The position numbers and the translations under genes are program-made. From positions 120,001-130,000 of the forward strand of contig NC_045140.1 of assembly GCF_008831285.2 (NCBI RefSeq): a DNA stretch of 10,000 nt, read 5' to 3'. Below the pieces are notes generated by a model. The model saw nothing but the letters and a program-made list of their open reading frames with translations. It was not told where the DNA came from and did no database searches. The stretch comes from Nymphaea colorata. Its lineage: Eukaryota > Streptophyta > Magnoliopsida > Nymphaeales > Nymphaeaceae. Of this stretch, positions 8,117 to 10,000 are shown piece after piece; position 1 is the stretch's first letter, and every line of letters begins with the position of its first letter.

Positions 8117-8139
8117 AGCTGCTCAATCAGCCCCAAGGT

Positions 8140-8151
8140 GCTCTGATACCA
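8140..8151 (-). other. Primer-binding site for initiator tRNA-Met
   Basis: The minus strand reads TGGTATCAGAGC, the exact complement of the last 12 bases (including CCA) of plant initiator tRNA-Met, the usual primer for minus-strand DNA synthesis in many plant Ty3/gypsy elements. It sits three bases inside the 5' LTR if the LTR ends at 8155. Only 23 nt separate it from the gag-pol ATG. Its position and direction independently confirm that the element is on the minus strand. Confidence 0.93.
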
Positions 8152-8654
8152 AACTGGTGGGAACCCGGCTAGGACTGCCTAAGCTCGCTGCCGAATGCCG
8201 AACTCCCTTCCCAAGATCTCTTGGGGCAGGCTCCGAATAGGCTAAGTATTAAGAAGACTTTACACTCTTTCCCTGCCGGACAGCAACCCCGGCTTAATTT
8301 CCCAAGTTAGGACAGAATTACAAGAGTGTTTCCCGAACCCAAATAGCCAATCCTACTACAAGAATGCTAAGGGGCTCAAGGCTTAATACAACCGCGACGA
8401 TACAACTTAAACGCTCACCTCACTCAACCACATTCACATCCAAGCATTCATAAAAAACATACATGCCTAAGCGCACAAACCACACCCTCAACCCCTAGGT
8501 GGCCAAGCCGCAAGGAGGTGTGTCGTCGGCTGAACGAGCCTCCGAGGACCTCACTATGCCGCGCGCCGTGTAGGCGGGTTTGTAAGCAAGAACACCCTCC
8601 CCGTGCTATAGTGGGACAGGGTACAAACCTCCTCGAAGCTAGTCCGAGCTATCC

Positions 8655-8688
8655 ACCGAGGCTGGAAAACCAGAAACTAAGCCTCGGT
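8655..8688. repeat. Nested hairpin in the 5' LTR, copy of 283-316
   Basis: Same 9-bp perfect stem with the inner CTGG/CCAG stem as in the left LTR. In this copy it would be part of the 5' leader of genomic RNA, between the promoter and the primer-binding site. Confidence 0.7.
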
Positions 8689-8792
8689 ACTCAGCAAATG
8701 CCTCCTCGCCCAAGCTGGACAGCAAGCTCCACGACCCCAACTCACCGGTCGCTTGATGGCTCACGGTTCACCTCAGCAACAAGGGAAGCACG

Positions 8793-8819
8793 GATTACTG
8801 TTACAGCAAAACAGTAATC
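8793..8819. repeat. Perfect 10-bp hairpin in the 5' LTR, copy of 421-447
   Basis: Exact counterpart of the hairpin in the left LTR. It lies about 640-670 bp upstream of the primer-binding site in the direction of transcription, so it would sit in the long 5' leader. Confidence 0.75.
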
Positions 8820-9233
8820 GAACAACAGAGCCAAAGTATGAAATGCCTCACAAGATGCGATCTAAACCCCTCTTTGTATTCTGTTAAGGGGGAAGCAGGC
8901 GTCGAACTGGTGTCGACGAGCACCCTTCAACTCCAAGGTTGCGGCTCACGGACTGTTGCAGTCTATGCTAACAGGTTGCAGCCCATCCTCGTTGCAGCAG
9001 GGGTATGCTCCGCCAAAACAAGTGCAAGCACGATCAAATCCAGGATATAATCAAAGGAAAACAAGGGATTCAAGGAGCTGAAATCACCAGAGATACTCGT
9101 TTCCCCAATATCGAAGAAAACGAGATCGGGGTAGCGTCGAGGCTTGGCCTCTGTTCTGGAAAACGAAGAAGACAGGTTCAGGCGCTGGCAGAGAGTGGCC
9201 TCCAGTTTAAAATTCGTATAAAATCACAGGAGT

Positions 9234-9618
9234 CTCCAAAAATCCCCAAACTTGGTCAGCAACAAGTAGACATCCTCAGGAGTGGACGCTCCAAGTTTGA
9301 GCCAAATCCGACGAGTTTAAGGCCAGGTCGTTGAGCTCTGAAAATCGCGCACGTTCTGTCCTTCGTTCAGAAATGTATCAGGCGCAGAACAGCTTCAGGA
9401 CTGCTGGAGAGGTCTTCGATGGAAAAATCATAACAATTCATAGACACCTCCAAAAATCCTGAAATTTGGATTGTAGCAAGACCACTAGCCAAGGAGTAGA
9501 CGCTCCAAATTTGAGCTGAATCTGAGCTGTCTAGACCCCAGTCGTTGATCCCTCAAAGTCGCTGTAGTTCTGTCGCCTGTTTCAGGAAGAGCCGTCGTGC
9601 AGAAGAACAGCCACAGGT
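9234..9618. repeat. Diverged tandem duplication inside the 5' LTR, copy of 862-1246
   Basis: Exact counterpart, at offset 8372, of the internal duplication in the left LTR. Within each LTR the two halves differ from each other, yet the two LTRs agree, as expected if one template produced both LTRs at the last transposition. Confidence 0.8.
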
Positions 9619-10000
9619 CTTCATATCGCCACTCCGCCTCAATGCGATCAAATCAAGAGATGAAACCACTTGCAATCGACAGATAATTAAATTTGGAACA
9701 AGCTAAAGTCAATAGATCACCCGGTGATGCTGCATTCCCAATGTTCTAAGCGAATATTGGGTTACAGCCGCCTGTGGCGGAGAAACAGGGATGCTCGCCG
9801 CCGATTCCCGCCAGATTCAGACCGTCGCCTCCAGAAACGCCATCTACAGTCCGATCGACGTCAAATTTGGTGGAGATGATCTCAGGTATGTTGGGAATCT
9901 AATGGCACCGGAATCGTGAAGATCCAACGGTTGGATCGCCGGAAATGTCGCCGGAAACAGGAACTGGTCGGCGGAATTGCGTGACAGAACCTACTCCGAC

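Larger units (their letters stand above)
1..10000 (-). mobile_element. Ty3/gypsy chromovirus LTR retrotransposon, nearly complete, both outer ends cut by the window
   Basis: A repeat of at least 1628 bp (1-1628 and 8373-10000) flanks an internal region that has a tRNA primer-binding site and a full gag-pol frame on the minus strand. The domain order protease, RT, RNase H, integrase is Ty3/gypsy (Ty1/copia has integrase before RT), and the chromodomain after integrase defines chromoviruses. The repeat offset of 8372 equals one LTR plus the internal region, so the whole element is 8372 bp plus one LTR, at least about 10.2 kb. The target-site duplication cannot be seen. The zinc-knuckle style and tRNA-Met primer are reminiscent of the Reina lineage, but the LTR is long for that group, so lineage assignment is tentative. 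Confidence 0.96.
8155..10000 (-). repeat. 5' LTR (right copy), truncated by the window edge
   Basis: This is the upstream LTR in the direction of transcription. Its U5 end is placed at 8155, where the minus strand reads CCCACCA followed by GTT and then the primer-binding site; an alternative end is 8158 (TTCCCA, six bases from the site). Positions 8373-10000 repeat 1-1628 without a difference that I found by eye. The part 8155-8372 has no partner in the window because the left copy runs off the edge. Visible length is 1846 bp, a lower limit. U3 and the transcription start lie partly or wholly outside. No convincing coding sequence was found: short plus-strand frames occur in both copies but have no recognisable domains and mostly start at non-ATG codons. 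Confidence 0.93.

Overview
The window is almost entirely one long-terminal-repeat (LTR) retrotransposon of the Ty3/gypsy superfamily (Metaviridae), read on the minus strand. A C-terminal chromodomain makes it a chromovirus. A primer-binding site matching the 3' end of plant initiator-methionine tRNA, together with the chromovirus architecture, points to a flowering-plant nuclear genome, probably a eudicot; the species cannot be told. No host gene, tRNA, rRNA or CRISPR array is visible.

Layout, in transcription order (high to low coordinates). The 5' LTR enters from the right edge and ends at 8155 (or 8158). A 12-nt primer-binding site lies at 8151-8140. After a 23-nt spacer, one uninterrupted 1815-codon gag-pol frame runs from 8116 to 2669. 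It encodes a coiled-coil N-terminus, Gag capsid, a zinc knuckle, protease, reverse transcriptase, RNase H, integrase and chromodomain, then a 220-residue tail I do not recognise. The span 2668-1629 holds promoter-like sequence and a polypurine-tract candidate. The 3' LTR occupies at least 1628-1 and runs off the left edge.

Positions 1-1628 recur at 8373-10000 with a constant offset of 8372, and I found no difference between the copies by eye. Identical LTRs plus an intact frame with every catalytic residue I looked for suggest a very recent, possibly still mobile, autonomous element. The LTR is at least 1846 bp. Its U3 end is not fixed, because the right copy leaves the window before diverging; candidates give about 2.06, 2.8 or 3.3 kb. 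Both outer ends and any target-site duplication lie outside the window.

The genes act as one unit. LTR-driven RNA is primed by the tRNA and packaged by Gag, copied by RT/RNase H and inserted by integrase, with the chromodomain probably steering target choice. The points most worth a second look are the long tail beyond the chromodomain, a promoter-like cluster at 2380-2460, a diverged 214-bp-spaced duplication inside the LTR, and several strong hairpins in the LTR.
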